A stretch of DNA of 64,000 nt from M0108 sp044228795. Its GTDB lineage: Bacteria; Pseudomonadota; Gammaproteobacteria; Chromatiales; Chromatiaceae. The stretch's first letter is position 1. Each line of letters begins with the position of its first letter. Positions 36,340-45,123 of the stretch are shown here, piece after piece. Where the stretch lies: positions 139,199 through 203,198 of the forward strand of contig JBGAUE010000003.1 in the NCBI GenBank assembly GCA_044228795.1, in the 5' to 3' direction. The translations under genes were made by a program, and so were the position numbers. A model generated the notes under the pieces. It ran no database searches and had not been told where the DNA came from. It was given only the letters and a program-made list of their open reading frames with translations.

Positions 36340-36951
36340 TTAAGGCCCCGGGCCTCTGGCGCTCGTCAACCCCAGCACCCTCGCCAGATCGCGCCGCAGG
36401 GCGTTCGCCAGCGTCTCGGGTACCCGCCCGGCAAAGGAGGCGACCAGTTTCTGGTAGTACCAGAGTGAACCCGCCTTGCCGCCCGTAAAGCGATCCCAGA
36501 CGCCCTCGCCAATCTCCGTCAGGTCCAGCAGGATCGCCTGTAGATTCGCCAGCTTGTCGCAGGCAGAGACCAGGATGCCAGGCCCGACCGCCGCCTTCAG
36601 ATGGGCGAGATAGGCCTCCTTGCGCGGGCGCCAGGGTGGCTTGAGGCCCGCCGCATCCGGCAGGCCATCAGTACAGAACTCCACCAGTGCGAGCACCTCG
36701 GGTCCAAAGGCCTCCTGAATGGGTTGCGCCCAGGCGGGCCCGGCATCCTCCAGGACATCATGAAGCAAGGCCGCCAGGATCTGGGCCTCGGAGCCGCCAT
36801 AACGCTGCACCAGGGCCGCCACGGCCACCGGGTGGGTGATGTAGGGCAGCGGCAGGCCCGCCGCGTTTTTGGTGCCCTTGCGGAATTGCCCCTGGTGGGC
36901 GGCGGCGGCCAGGGCCAGGGCGGCGTTGAATTGCTCCGATAGCCTGTGCAA
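36340..36951 (-). CDS. HD-domain phosphohydrolase (RelA/SpoT-hydrolase-like)
   Basis: 203 residues with the HD signature HPVAVAALVQRYGG and AALLHDVLEDAG near residues 35-65, followed by SACDKLANLQAILLDL near 135. This pattern is that of stand-alone ppGpp-hydrolase-like or general HD phosphohydrolases; no synthetase domain is present. Substrate not shown by the sequence. TTG 36951 is chosen (LHRLSEQFNAALALAAAAH) since the longer frame to 37245 covers the small membrane gene 11 bp upstream; a GGA lies about 8 bases before it. Confidence 0.75.
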   Translation of the reverse strand: MHRLSEQFNAALALAAAAHQGQFRKGTKNAAGLPLPYITHPVAVAALVQRYGGSEAQILAALLHDVLEDAGPAWAQPIQEAFGPEVLALVEFCTDGLPDAAGLKPPWRPRKEAYLAHLKAAVGPGILVSACDKLANLQAILLDLTEIGEGVWDRFTGGKAGSLWYYQKLVASFAGRVPETLANALRRDLARVLGLTSARGPGP

Positions 36952-36962
36952 TTTCCGGGTCC

Positions 36963-37148
36963 TTAGAGGTGATGGACCGGCATGCCGAAGAGGCTCCCGA
37001 GGAGGGTCATCACCAACGATCCCACCAGGGTCAGGATGATGACAGCCGGGATAGCGGCAATCGCCGCCTTCACCATAAACACCACGATGGACCAAAAGGG
37101 TACTTTGATGTCCACGACAACGACTTCGCCCGCACGAAGGTTTTCCAT
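36963..37148 (-). CDS. 61-residue membrane protein
   Basis: A very small protein beginning MENLRAGEVVVVDIKVPFW, then two hydrophobic stretches, SIVVFMVKAAIAAIPAVIIL and LVGSLVMTLLGSLFG, ending MPVHHL. The ATG at 37148 has GGGAG about six bases upstream. It lies 11 bp before the HD-domain gene and is probably co-expressed. I know no function; the layout (short charged head, two helices) fits a small inner-membrane protein. Confidence 0.65.
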   Translation of the reverse strand: MENLRAGEVVVVDIKVPFWSIVVFMVKAAIAAIPAVIILTLVGSLVMTLLGSLFGMPVHHL

Positions 37149-37802
37149 CTTGCTCTCCCGTGATCGCCAGGTTGAAAAGTTGATTATTGCACGTCCTGGA
37201 GGAGGGGCCGGCACCCTGCCCACCGGCAGTTATTTCAAGGAGCATCGCTACGGGAGACCTCCCGCGCCAGCGCCATCCGCGGGGACCACCACCTCATCGC
37301 CAAGGAATATTTCGAATCCTCGGCGATGCTGGGCCGATGCCTCGATCAATGTCGCGCCCCAGTCCGGGACGATGAGACCCTTGTACATCGATGGCAGGCG
37401 AGTGCCCGCGCTCCAGGAACCAGCGCAGGCGCTGCTTGGACACAGCAAAGACCCCCTGAAGCACCGCAAAGGGGGGATACCTGATTGACCAGGGTGCGGC
37501 GATCTCCGCCATGCGCCGGGGGTGCAGGACCGACAGATGCCGTGGTCCTTGCAGGATCAGGCTGATCGGAGATCGCGCGCAGGCCGCGCGGCGGGGGCGG
37601 GCAAAGCTGTAAGCAAGGTTGCCGCAGGCAAGATGGCGGCGAAATTACCGTTCAAGAGGCTGCACGACCTGACTTGCCCCGTCGCCGTCACGCGCCAAGG
37701 CGAGTTCGGTCACCAGATGGGACGGGCCGTTCCGTTAGGACAGTAGGTTGGAGTCCCCCGCAGTACCCGATGCCGGAATGCCAGATACCAGAGGGCGAAA
37801 AC
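37149..37802. other. 654-bp region without a convincing gene, possible decayed minus-strand ORF
   Basis: Two overlapping minus-strand frames look like pieces of one protein split by a frameshift: 37512 to about 37385 reads MAEIAAPWSIRYPPFAVLQG and on, and another frame from about 37390 to 37248 reads GLIVPDWGATLIEASAQH and FEIFLGDEVVVPAD. Neither piece is recognised. From 37520 to 37790 I see nothing coding on either strand. Confidence 0.4.
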
Positions 37803-37825
37803 AAAAAACCGGGCCTGCGCCCGGT
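37803..37825 (-). terminator. intrinsic terminator after csp1
   Basis: On the minus strand: ACCGGGC-gcag-GCCCGGT followed by TTTTTTG. It lies 24 bases past the csp1 stop. Confidence 0.75.
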
Positions 37826-37848
37826 TGTCAATGCGGCCGGTGACGCGA

Positions 37849-38295
37849 TCATGCCGCGATCTTGGCGCACTCCTTGGCACAAGCTTCGCAGGAGTTCATG
37901 CAGTCCTTGCATTCCTGGTGTTTGTCAGCGTGCTGCTTGCACGCATCCTGACAGGCCTTGCAGGTGTCCTGGGCGATCTTGGCCATGGCGGGAAGGTAGG
38001 GCGATTGTTGCGCGGCCAGGTCGTGCAACGCACGGCAGATGGACAACATCTGATTGACGTTGGTGGCGCACTCGGCCATGGACTTGTCGCCCTCGCCGAG
38101 CAGCACGATGCAATGGGCCAGACAGATCTCGCCGGTATTCATGCAGTTGCCAGCCGAGTCGATCAGCGCCTGATTCTTGTTCGCGCCATGGTGATGCATG
38201 TGTTCGTGGTCCATCGAGGTCTCGGCCGCGGCCCTGCCCGCCATCGCGGCGGCTGCCAGCATCGTCAGACCGCCCAGTGCCGTTCTTCTATCCAT
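37849..38295 (-). CDS. csp1: Csp1-type four-helix copper-storage protein, Tat-exported
   Basis: 148 residues. The N-terminus MDRRTALGGLTMLAAAAMA has a twin-arginine motif and hydrophobic core, with cleavage expected near AAAE. The mature part is a four-helix bundle rich in Cys spaced along helices (CMNTGEICLAHC, CATNVNQMLSIC, CKACQDACKQHADKHQEC, CMNSCEACAKEC) and a Met/His-rich head. Csp1 of methanotrophs stores many Cu(I) ions inside such a bundle. ATG 38295 has GGAGGA seven bases upstream. It ends with its own terminator. Function from family; folded export is seen in the signal. Confidence 0.85.
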   Translation of the reverse strand: MDRRTALGGLTMLAAAAMAGRAAAETSMDHEHMHHHGANKNQALIDSAGNCMNTGEICLAHCIVLLGEGDKSMAECATNVNQMLSICRALHDLAAQQSPYLPAMAKIAQDTCKACQDACKQHADKHQECKDCMNSCEACAKECAKIAA

Positions 38296-38531
38296 TCAAG
38301 TTTCCTCCGTTGGCTGCCCCTCTTGCCGGGGTATCGGCGATTCGCCGCCATTAACTGGGGCAGAAGGTTTGGTGGCGTGCGTCCTATGTTAGGGTGAGGT
38401 AGCAAAGTCCTGCAAGTTCGCCTGCAAACCCGCGTGCCGGCCCAGAGGGGGCCCCGGGTTGCAAGGAAAGCCCCTTTCAAGCCATGATGCGACCCCTGTT
38501 TTAACCCTCAACCTCGGAATCCCTATCCACC

Positions 38532-39197
38532 ATGTCGAACGAAACCAACGTAACCTGGCATGAACATCAGGTTACGCGCGAACGCCGGGAGGCCCTGCAC
38601 GGTCACCGCGGCTGTGTCATCTGGTTCACGGGCCTGAGCGGCTCGGGCAAGAGCACCATCGCCAATACCCTGGACCACCGCCTCCACGGCTTGGGCCTGC
38701 ACAGCGCCGTCCTGGATGGAGACAATGTGCGCCACGGCCTCAACGCCGGACCGGCCATGCTGCGCGACACCCATGGCCCGGAATTCGCCAGCCGCTTCGG
38801 CCTCGGCTTTTCGGCTATCGACCGCGAGGAAAACATCCGCCGGATCGGCGCCGTGGCGCAACTCTTCTGCGAGGCCGGGCTCATCGCCCTGACCGCCTTC
38901 ATCAGTCCCTACCGCATCGATCGCGACCGCATTCGCGGCACCCTGCACCCGGGTGAATTCATCGAGATCTTTGTCGATACCCCTATCGAGATTTGCGAAC
39001 AACGCGACCCCAAGGGCCTCTACAAGAAGGCTCGGGCCGGCGAACTCAAGGGCTTCACCGGCATCGATGACCCCTACGAGGCACCCTATGCCCCGGAGCT
39101 GGTACTGGCCGGCGGCGAACTGACCCCGGACCAGCTCGCTGATATCGTCATCGATCACCTCACCCTGAAGGAAATTATCCCGCCGCGCAGCGCCTGA
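38532..39197 (+). CDS. cysC: adenylylsulfate kinase
   Basis: Phosphorylates APS to PAPS, used for sulfate activation and sulfotransfer. 221 residues: P-loop FTGLSGSGKSTIANTL near residue 38, LDGDNVRHGLN, FSAIDREENIRRIGAVAQLF and FISPYRIDRDRIR. These are the complete CysC motifs; there is no attached sulfurylase domain. The N-terminal 25 residues are a normal extension. It ends 39 bp before jetA on the same strand, and the two could be read together, though no functional link is known. Confidence 0.92.
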   Translation: MSNETNVTWHEHQVTRERREALHGHRGCVIWFTGLSGSGKSTIANTLDHRLHGLGLHSAVLDGDNVRHGLNAGPAMLRDTHGPEFASRFGLGFSAIDREENIRRIGAVAQLFCEAGLIALTAFISPYRIDRDRIRGTLHPGEFIEIFVDTPIEICEQRDPKGLYKKARAGELKGFTGIDDPYEAPYAPELVLAGGELTPDQLADIVIDHLTLKEIIPPRSA

Positions 39198-39236
39198 GCG
39201 CCAGGCCCGCGCGCCTGACCTGGTCGGGGACGCCTC

Positions 39237-40712
39237 ATGACCCAACTCTTCGACCGCGTCCCCGACCGGCTCTTTTCACCGCTCGCCAGCGCCAACCGGC
39301 GCACCTATGGGGTCCTGCTGCTGGACCTCTACCCCCTGTTCTTCGATCAGATCCACGCGGACGTCTTCCCCTCCCGGGAGACGGTGCGCCATGAGATCGA
39401 GGAACGCCTGGCGGTCATGGCGGTGGCCTGGCAAGAGGAGCAGGAGCCGGACGCGGACGCCCTGTCCGCGCCCCTGACCTCGGCCAGTGAGCACGAGTTC
39501 ACGCCAGCGGCCCTGGTTTATCGCCGCCTGCTGGTTGCCGGCTGGTTCGAGGAGGAGCAGGAGGGCTATCGAGTGCGGGTCACGGTACCCCCGGCGGTGG
39601 GGACCCTCTGGGGCAGCCTGATGGAGGTGGCGCGCCCAGACCGGGTCTTCTATGGCGGCATGGTCCTGTCCATCTTCAACAATGTGCAAAAGGCCTGGGA
39701 GGAACCCCAGGCCCAGGTGCTGGCCCTGCGCCAGGCGGCCCGGGAGGCGCGCCGCTTTATCCAGCACCTGAACACCATGATCTACGGGCTCAAGGGGCTG
39801 TTGGGGGACATCACCGCCAGTGACGACCATCGCCGCATCCTGAGCCGCTTCTTCGAGGACTTTGTGGAGCGCATCCTGGTTCAGGACTACAAGCGCCTCA
39901 AGACCCGCAATAATCCCTTTCGCTACCGCCAGCAGATCCTGCAGCGGGTGCGGGAGTTGGAATATGACCTGGAACGAAAACAGGCCCTGGTGGCGGGCTA
40001 TCTGGAGCAGACCGGGGAGGCCGACGCCCCGTCCGCCGGGCGGGCCATCAACGATGACATCCGGCAATTGCGCGATGTCTTTGAACGGCTCGATGGCCAC
40101 CTGGAACGGGTGGACCGGTTTCGCGCCCGGGTGGAGCGGCGCGTCGCCGACACGGTCCGCTACCTGGATCGCACCCAGCCCGGCATGGCGGCTCGCTTCG
40201 CCACCCTCCTCCGGGATCTGGGCCCCCGCCTGGCGGATTGGGAGGATGAGGCGGCCAGCCCCTTGCCCCTGCCCCTCATCGACGTGCTCCCAGTGGGGGC
40301 CCGAGGCTTGAAGGAGGCCCCCCGGCACCACCGCCCGCCAGAGCCCCGCCCCCTCGTCAGTCGCGCGGTGGACCCCGCGGTGCAGGCCCGCCAACAGGCG
40401 CTGCGCGCCTACCTGGATCGCCGCCGCATCGACCCTAAACGCATCGCCCTCTATCTGGAGTGCCAGTTGGCGGGCCGGGGGCGGGTCGAGGGAGCCGCCA
40501 TGACCATCGGCAGCGTGGAGGATTTCATCGCCTTCACCCATGCGCGCCACCTGAATTATCTCCCCGGGGCCGGGCGCTTGCGACAGACCTACCAGATCGA
40601 AACCCGGGAGGGCCTTATCGCTAACGACTGGCTGCGCTGTCCCGACTTCGCCGTCTGGCGTCGCCAGACCCCTGCCGAGGCCCTGACCGAGGGAGACCCC
40701 GATGCTGCGTGA
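39237..40712 (+). CDS. jetA: Wadjet defence protein JetA (kleisin-like)
   Basis: First gene of a four-gene Wadjet set, an SMC complex that recognises and cleaves circular plasmid DNA. 491 residues, mainly alpha-helical: an N-terminal winged-helix-like part (FDRVPDRLFSPLASANRRTYGVLLLDL), a long coiled-coil middle (about 165-330, QALVAGYLEQTGEA, RVERRVADTVRYLDR) and a C-terminal part ending FAVWRRQTPAEAL. This is the MukF-like linker between the SMC head and neck. ATG 39237 has GGGGA about eight bases upstream. Its end overlaps jetB by 11 bp. Confidence 0.88.
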   Translation: MTQLFDRVPDRLFSPLASANRRTYGVLLLDLYPLFFDQIHADVFPSRETVRHEIEERLAVMAVAWQEEQEPDADALSAPLTSASEHEFTPAALVYRRLLVAGWFEEEQEGYRVRVTVPPAVGTLWGSLMEVARPDRVFYGGMVLSIFNNVQKAWEEPQAQVLALRQAAREARRFIQHLNTMIYGLKGLLGDITASDDHRRILSRFFEDFVERILVQDYKRLKTRNNPFRYRQQILQRVRELEYDLERKQALVAGYLEQTGEADAPSAGRAINDDIRQLRDVFERLDGHLERVDRFRARVERRVADTVRYLDRTQPGMAARFATLLRDLGPRLADWEDEAASPLPLPLIDVLPVGARGLKEAPRHHRPPEPRPLVSRAVDPAVQARQQALRAYLDRRRIDPKRIALYLECQLAGRGRVEGAAMTIGSVEDFIAFTHARHLNYLPGAGRLRQTYQIETREGLIANDWLRCPDFAVWRRQTPAEALTEGDPDAA

Positions 40713-41499
40713 CTTGCGCCAGGTCTGCGAGCATGCCGGGGGTGCCGAGCCCCATGACTTCCGTGCCGCTGCCGGGGCCGTGCTCAAGCGCCAGTTCCTG
40801 CTCCTGGAGCGACAGGTGGACCGGGACGCCTATCGGCTCATCGTCAACCACTTCGATTACTTCGGCAATCTCTTTGATGCCCTAGGTTGGACGCTGCACC
40901 GCGACGATACCTTTGGCATCATCGGCCTCTTGCCTGGGGATGCGGAAGGCTTCAAGCACCTGCGCCTGGGGGAAAGTTTGATGATGCTGTGTCTGCGGCT
41001 GCTCTACGAGGAAGAGATGGCGCGCTTCGAGGCCCGAGAGGGCAGCGTTTACGCCCCCGCGGAGGCCCTGCTCGGCCGCTACGAGACCCTGCTCAAGCGC
41101 AAGCGGCCCCTCATCTCGGACTTCCGGGAGATGCTGCGCCGGCTGCGCCGGTATTCGCTGATCGAGACCCGGGAGGAGGCCGAGGACGGCCTGCCCGTCA
41201 TCCGCATCCTGCCCACAATTCGCCTGGTCACCGGCGACCAGGTCCAAACCCGCATCGCGGCCTTCGTCGGGGCGCTCGACGAGGCCCCGGACGCCCTGGA
41301 TGAGAGCGACCTGGCGATGGACGGCGGGGATCCGGATGCCCGGGATGAGGCTCTCCCGAACCTGGGCGGCCCGATCCCGGCTACCGATGAGAGAGCCAGG
41401 ACTGAGCCGGACCCGACGCCCCTGAACGCCGAGGGCCAGGAACGGGACAACTTGGAAGCGACTCCGCTGGACAGGGCCAGGAGGGGCCAAACCCCATGA
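40702..41499 (+). CDS. jetB: Wadjet defence protein JetB (MukE-like, DUF4194)
   Basis: 265 residues. The core (about 20-195) is of the DUF4194 type seen in JetB: FFLLERQVDRDAYRLIVNHFDYFGNLF-like segment, WTLHRDDTFGIIGLLP, LGESLMMLCLRLLYEEEMARFEAREGS split over residues 90-117, and FREMLRRLRRYSLIE. It binds kleisin JetA as a KITE-type subunit. The last 70 residues are acidic, Pro-rich and probably disordered. It overlaps jetA by 11 bp and jetC by 4 bp (ATGA), showing coupled translation. Confidence 0.88.
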   Translation: MLRDLRQVCEHAGGAEPHDFRAAAGAVLKRQFLLLERQVDRDAYRLIVNHFDYFGNLFDALGWTLHRDDTFGIIGLLPGDAEGFKHLRLGESLMMLCLRLLYEEEMARFEAREGSVYAPAEALLGRYETLLKRKRPLISDFREMLRRLRRYSLIETREEAEDGLPVIRILPTIRLVTGDQVQTRIAAFVGALDEAPDALDESDLAMDGGDPDARDEALPNLGGPIPATDERARTEPDPTPLNAEGQERDNLEATPLDRARRGQTP

Positions 41500-44400
41500 A
41501 GCGCCTGGTCCGCCTTCTCATGATCAACTGGTACCGCCTGGAGCAGGCGAGCATCGACATCGTCGGCCACACGGCGGTCATAGGCCCTAATGCCTCCGGG
41601 AAGTCGTCCCTGCTGGATGCCATCCAGGCGGTACTGGTGGGCGGTGACAAGCGCTGGTGGAACCCCAATGCCAGCGCCGGAGAGAAGAGCACCCGCAGCC
41701 TGCGCGACTACTGTCTTGGCGTGGTACGCGATCCCAGCAATCCGGACCTTTCCCAGGAGTTCCGTCCCCGGGACCAGGCCATCAGCTACCTGGCCCTGGT
41801 GTTCCGTGACGACCAGACGGGTGCTGCCACCAGCATCGGACTGGCCCTGCACGCCCGGCTGGACGAGCCCCAAGAGGTGATCGACGGGCGCTTCATCGCC
41901 CCCGGTCTGGATCTGGTCCTATCGGACCTGGTGGACCGGACCCCCGCAGGCCCCATCCCCAAGCCCTGGAAGCGGCTGCGAGAGGAGCTGCGTATGCGCA
42001 TTGGCGAGCCCTTCCGGGTCCATGCCTTGGTGGGCGAATACCAGCGCCACCTCTGCTTCCTGCTCGCCGATGCCCGGCGCCCCCTGGACGCGCCCCACTT
42101 CCTGCGCGCCTTCCGCAACGCCATTACCTTCGCCCCCATTCGCAATGTCTCGGACTTCGTGCGCGGCCACATCCTGGAGGAAAGGTCCATCCAGGTGCGT
42201 TCCCTGCAGCAGGCCCTGCACCATTACCGGGATATCCAGACCCGCACCCGCGAGGCCCGCCAGCGTGAGGAGGCCCTGGCCCTTATCGACCGCGGCTACC
42301 AGCGCGCCGAACAGGCCGACCGGCTGGGCCTGGCCTGGCGCTGGGTCGAGCAGGAGGCGGCCTTCAACGCCCTGGAGGCGGAGCAGGAGCCGCGGCGCCA
42401 GACCCTAGAGCGTCTCGGGGCCGAGATTGCCAAGCTCGGTTCCCGCCTCGAAAACCTGGACCAGCAATGGCGGCACGCCGACGCCGCCCTGACCGAGGCC
42501 AACCGCCGCCTGGCCGCCACCGACCTGGAACAGCAACGTGAGCGCCTCCAGGCTGAGATGCGAGCGGCGCGCAAGACCCTGGACGAGGCCAACCAGGGCA
42601 TCGAACAGGCCCGGCTGGGTCTGGGGGCCGTGCATCGCCTGCTCGACAACGCGGAGCGGCTCGAGGACACCATTCTGATCCAGGCCCTTCAGGGCCTCCC
42701 CCCTTTACTGCATCGGAATGAGGGTCTGCTGGCCGCGACCTGGCCCCAGGCCCCCGCCGCAGTCATGACCGCCGTAGCCCTCATCGCCCCACGCGTCGCC
42801 GAGGCAGTGGACCGGCTGTCGGTGCGCTACGACCAGTTAGTCGGCGAGGTAGGTGAGATGGCTCGTGCCCTCGAGTCCCTCCAGGCACGCATCGCCCGCC
42901 TGGAGCAGGGCGACAGCGACCTGAGGCCCGCCACCCTGCACCTCATCGCCCTGCTCGCGGATCACGGCATCGCCGCCGTGCCCCTCTGCGACCGGGTGGA
43001 CCTGGCGGATGAGCAGTGGCGGGATGCCCTGGAGGCCTTCCTGGGTGGCCACCGCGAGGCCCTGCTGGTCGATCCGGCCCAGGTGCGCGAGGCCATCGGC
43101 CTTTATCGGCGCGAGGGCAAACGGCTCGCGATCTACGGCACCCGGGTGATCAACACCCTTAAGACCGCCCAATGGCGGGGGCCAGCCAGCCCCGGCAGCC
43201 TGGCGGAGATGGCCATTAGCGACGACCCCCATGCCGCCGCCTATATCATTCAGCGCGCCGGCAAAATCCTGCGGGTAGAGACCGAGGATGAGTTGCTGCG
43301 CCATGAACGGGCCATCACCGCCGACGGCATGCTTGCCTCCGGCAGCGCCGTGGTCCGCCTGGCCCCGGTGGAGCCCATGCTGGGGCGGGAGGCGCGCCGG
43401 CTGCGGCTGCAAGCCCTCAAGACCCAGTTCGACCGGGACCAGGGGGCCCATTACCGCAAACAGGAAGAGAAGGCGGCCATCAAGGACCTGCGCGAGCGGC
43501 AACTCATGCCACTGCACGAGCGCCTGCGCGGCTTCCCGGACCTGGTGAGCCTGACGGCCACCCGGCAGGAGACCCAGGTCGAGTTGGACCGTCTCCAGAC
43601 TCAGGAGCAAGCCCTCCGGGATGACACCCATTACCTGCGGCTTCAGGAGGAGGTCAAGCGCTGCGCCACCGAGCGCGATGCCCTAGCGGTAGCCCGAGAG
43701 CGGACGGCCCGGGACCAAGGGGACCGGATACTGACACGTCAGGTGGAAGAGGCCAGCCTCGCCACCTTGGAAGGGGCCTCCCAGGCCGTAGTCGCCCGCC
43801 GCCGCGCCCTCCAACAGACCACCGGCTTCGATGCCGCGCTGGCGTCGGAGCGGCTCGACGAACTCCAGTCCCAGGAGCCCTGCGCCGAGGATAACCCCGC
43901 GGCCTGGCAGGCCCTGAGCACCGAGGCCGAGCGCCGAGCAGGTAGCCAGGAAAAGACGGCGATCAAGCAGCGGACTAATGCCCGGGAGGGCCTAACGAAT
44001 TACTGGGCCGCCTGGTCACCCGACCATAAACCCGCCGGCAACGCCGCCGATGACCCCCTGGTCCTCGCCGCCTGGGTAGTGCAGGAATTGACCCAGGTGC
44101 GCGAGACTCAATTGGCCCGCTACGTCACGGAGGCCGACAATGCCTTGCGGGAGGCCGAGCACGCCTTCCGGAGCGACTTCGTCGGCAAGCTCCAGGAAAA
44201 CCTGCAATTGCTGGAAGAGAGCCGCAAGGAGCTCAACCGCAGCCTGCGCAGTCGCCCCTTTCACGGCCAGTATTACAGCTTCATCAAGCAGCCTGAACCG
44301 GACCTCAAGGAGATTTTGGACTGGGTGCTGGCCTGGACCCCCGAGCAGGGTGGCGACGTCGGTGGCCTTTTCGATGCCGCCCGCGACCCCAACCACCCCC

Positions 44401-45008
44401 ACCGCGCGGCCATCGCCCGCGTCCGTAACCTGCTCATGGAGGCTGCCGGGGGCGAGGGCCACGCCGGTGGCTGGGACGAGCGCCTGGCGGACTACCGCCA
44501 GTACTACCACTTCGACGTGCGCATGAGCGACGACAAGGAGGGCGGCGGTAATCCGGAATTTCTCTCTCGCCGCCTCGGCAAGGGCTCCGGGGGCGAGCAC
44601 CAGTCGCCCTTCTATGTGGCCATCGGCGCCGCCCTGGCCGCTGCCTATCGCCTCGAACGTGATCAGGACGGGCACTTGCGCGGCGGCCTGGCCCTCGCCG
44701 TTTTTGACGAGGCCTTCTCCAAGCTGGACCTACAAAATACGGTGAGCGCCCTCGGTTTTCTCGACGAGTTGGGGCTCCAGGTGCTGCTGGCCGCCCCCGA
44801 CGAGAAATACGGCCAGATCGCCGAACATGTGGACACCATCGTCAACGTCTATCGGGACGGCGGCAGCGTCCACATCGATACCGAGTACATCCAGCCCGCG
44901 GCCCGCCGCGCCCTGGGAGCGGACAACCCCACGGTACGCCTGGACCTGGGTCAGGGCGCACCAGCCTTCCTCAAGAGCCCCAATCTCCTCCAACCGCTAA
45001 CCCCATGA
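41496..45008 (+). CDS. jetC: Wadjet defence protein JetC (SMC/MukB-like ATPase)
   Basis: 1170 residues. The N-terminal head has Walker A GPNASGKSSLLDAIQAVLVG near residue 31; two long coiled coils (about 260-480 and 640-960) flank a hinge-like globular part near 490-630 (IALLADHGIAAVPLCDRV, ILRVETEDELLRHERAI). The C-terminal head has the ABC signature KGSGGEHQSPFYVAIG near 1027 and Walker B LAVFDEAFSKLD near 1067. It is the motor of the plasmid-cleaving complex, using ATP to extrude DNA loops. All catalytic motifs are intact. Confidence 0.93.
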   Translation: MKRLVRLLMINWYRLEQASIDIVGHTAVIGPNASGKSSLLDAIQAVLVGGDKRWWNPNASAGEKSTRSLRDYCLGVVRDPSNPDLSQEFRPRDQAISYLALVFRDDQTGAATSIGLALHARLDEPQEVIDGRFIAPGLDLVLSDLVDRTPAGPIPKPWKRLREELRMRIGEPFRVHALVGEYQRHLCFLLADARRPLDAPHFLRAFRNAITFAPIRNVSDFVRGHILEERSIQVRSLQQALHHYRDIQTRTREARQREEALALIDRGYQRAEQADRLGLAWRWVEQEAAFNALEAEQEPRRQTLERLGAEIAKLGSRLENLDQQWRHADAALTEANRRLAATDLEQQRERLQAEMRAARKTLDEANQGIEQARLGLGAVHRLLDNAERLEDTILIQALQGLPPLLHRNEGLLAATWPQAPAAVMTAVALIAPRVAEAVDRLSVRYDQLVGEVGEMARALESLQARIARLEQGDSDLRPATLHLIALLADHGIAAVPLCDRVDLADEQWRDALEAFLGGHREALLVDPAQVREAIGLYRREGKRLAIYGTRVINTLKTAQWRGPASPGSLAEMAISDDPHAAAYIIQRAGKILRVETEDELLRHERAITADGMLASGSAVVRLAPVEPMLGREARRLRLQALKTQFDRDQGAHYRKQEEKAAIKDLRERQLMPLHERLRGFPDLVSLTATRQETQVELDRLQTQEQALRDDTHYLRLQEEVKRCATERDALAVARERTARDQGDRILTRQVEEASLATLEGASQAVVARRRALQQTTGFDAALASERLDELQSQEPCAEDNPAAWQALSTEAERRAGSQEKTAIKQRTNAREGLTNYWAAWSPDHKPAGNAADDPLVLAAWVVQELTQVRETQLARYVTEADNALREAEHAFRSDFVGKLQENLQLLEESRKELNRSLRSRPFHGQYYSFIKQPEPDLKEILDWVLAWTPEQGGDVGGLFDAARDPNHPHRAAIARVRNLLMEAAGGEGHAGGWDERLADYRQYYHFDVRMSDDKEGGGNPEFLSRRLGKGSGGEHQSPFYVAIGAALAAAYRLERDQDGHLRGGLALAVFDEAFSKLDLQNTVSALGFLDELGLQVLLAAPDEKYGQIAEHVDTIVNVYRDGGSVHIDTEYIQPAARRALGADNPTVRLDLGQGAPAFLKSPNLLQPLTP

Positions 45009-45123
45009 GCCAGCCATCCCCCTTAGCCCACAACAGCCCCCCAGGCCATGACCATGGCCCCGGATACTGCTCTGTATCACCCTTCCCGAGTGCGACAGGA
45101 TGGTTCAAGAGCCTGGACCAGCC

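Noticed and set aside
39276..40787. A 503-codon minus-strand frame opposite jetA
   Set aside because: Antisense shadow; composition is Gln/His/Gly-rich and without any domain, while the plus strand encodes a JetA-like protein.
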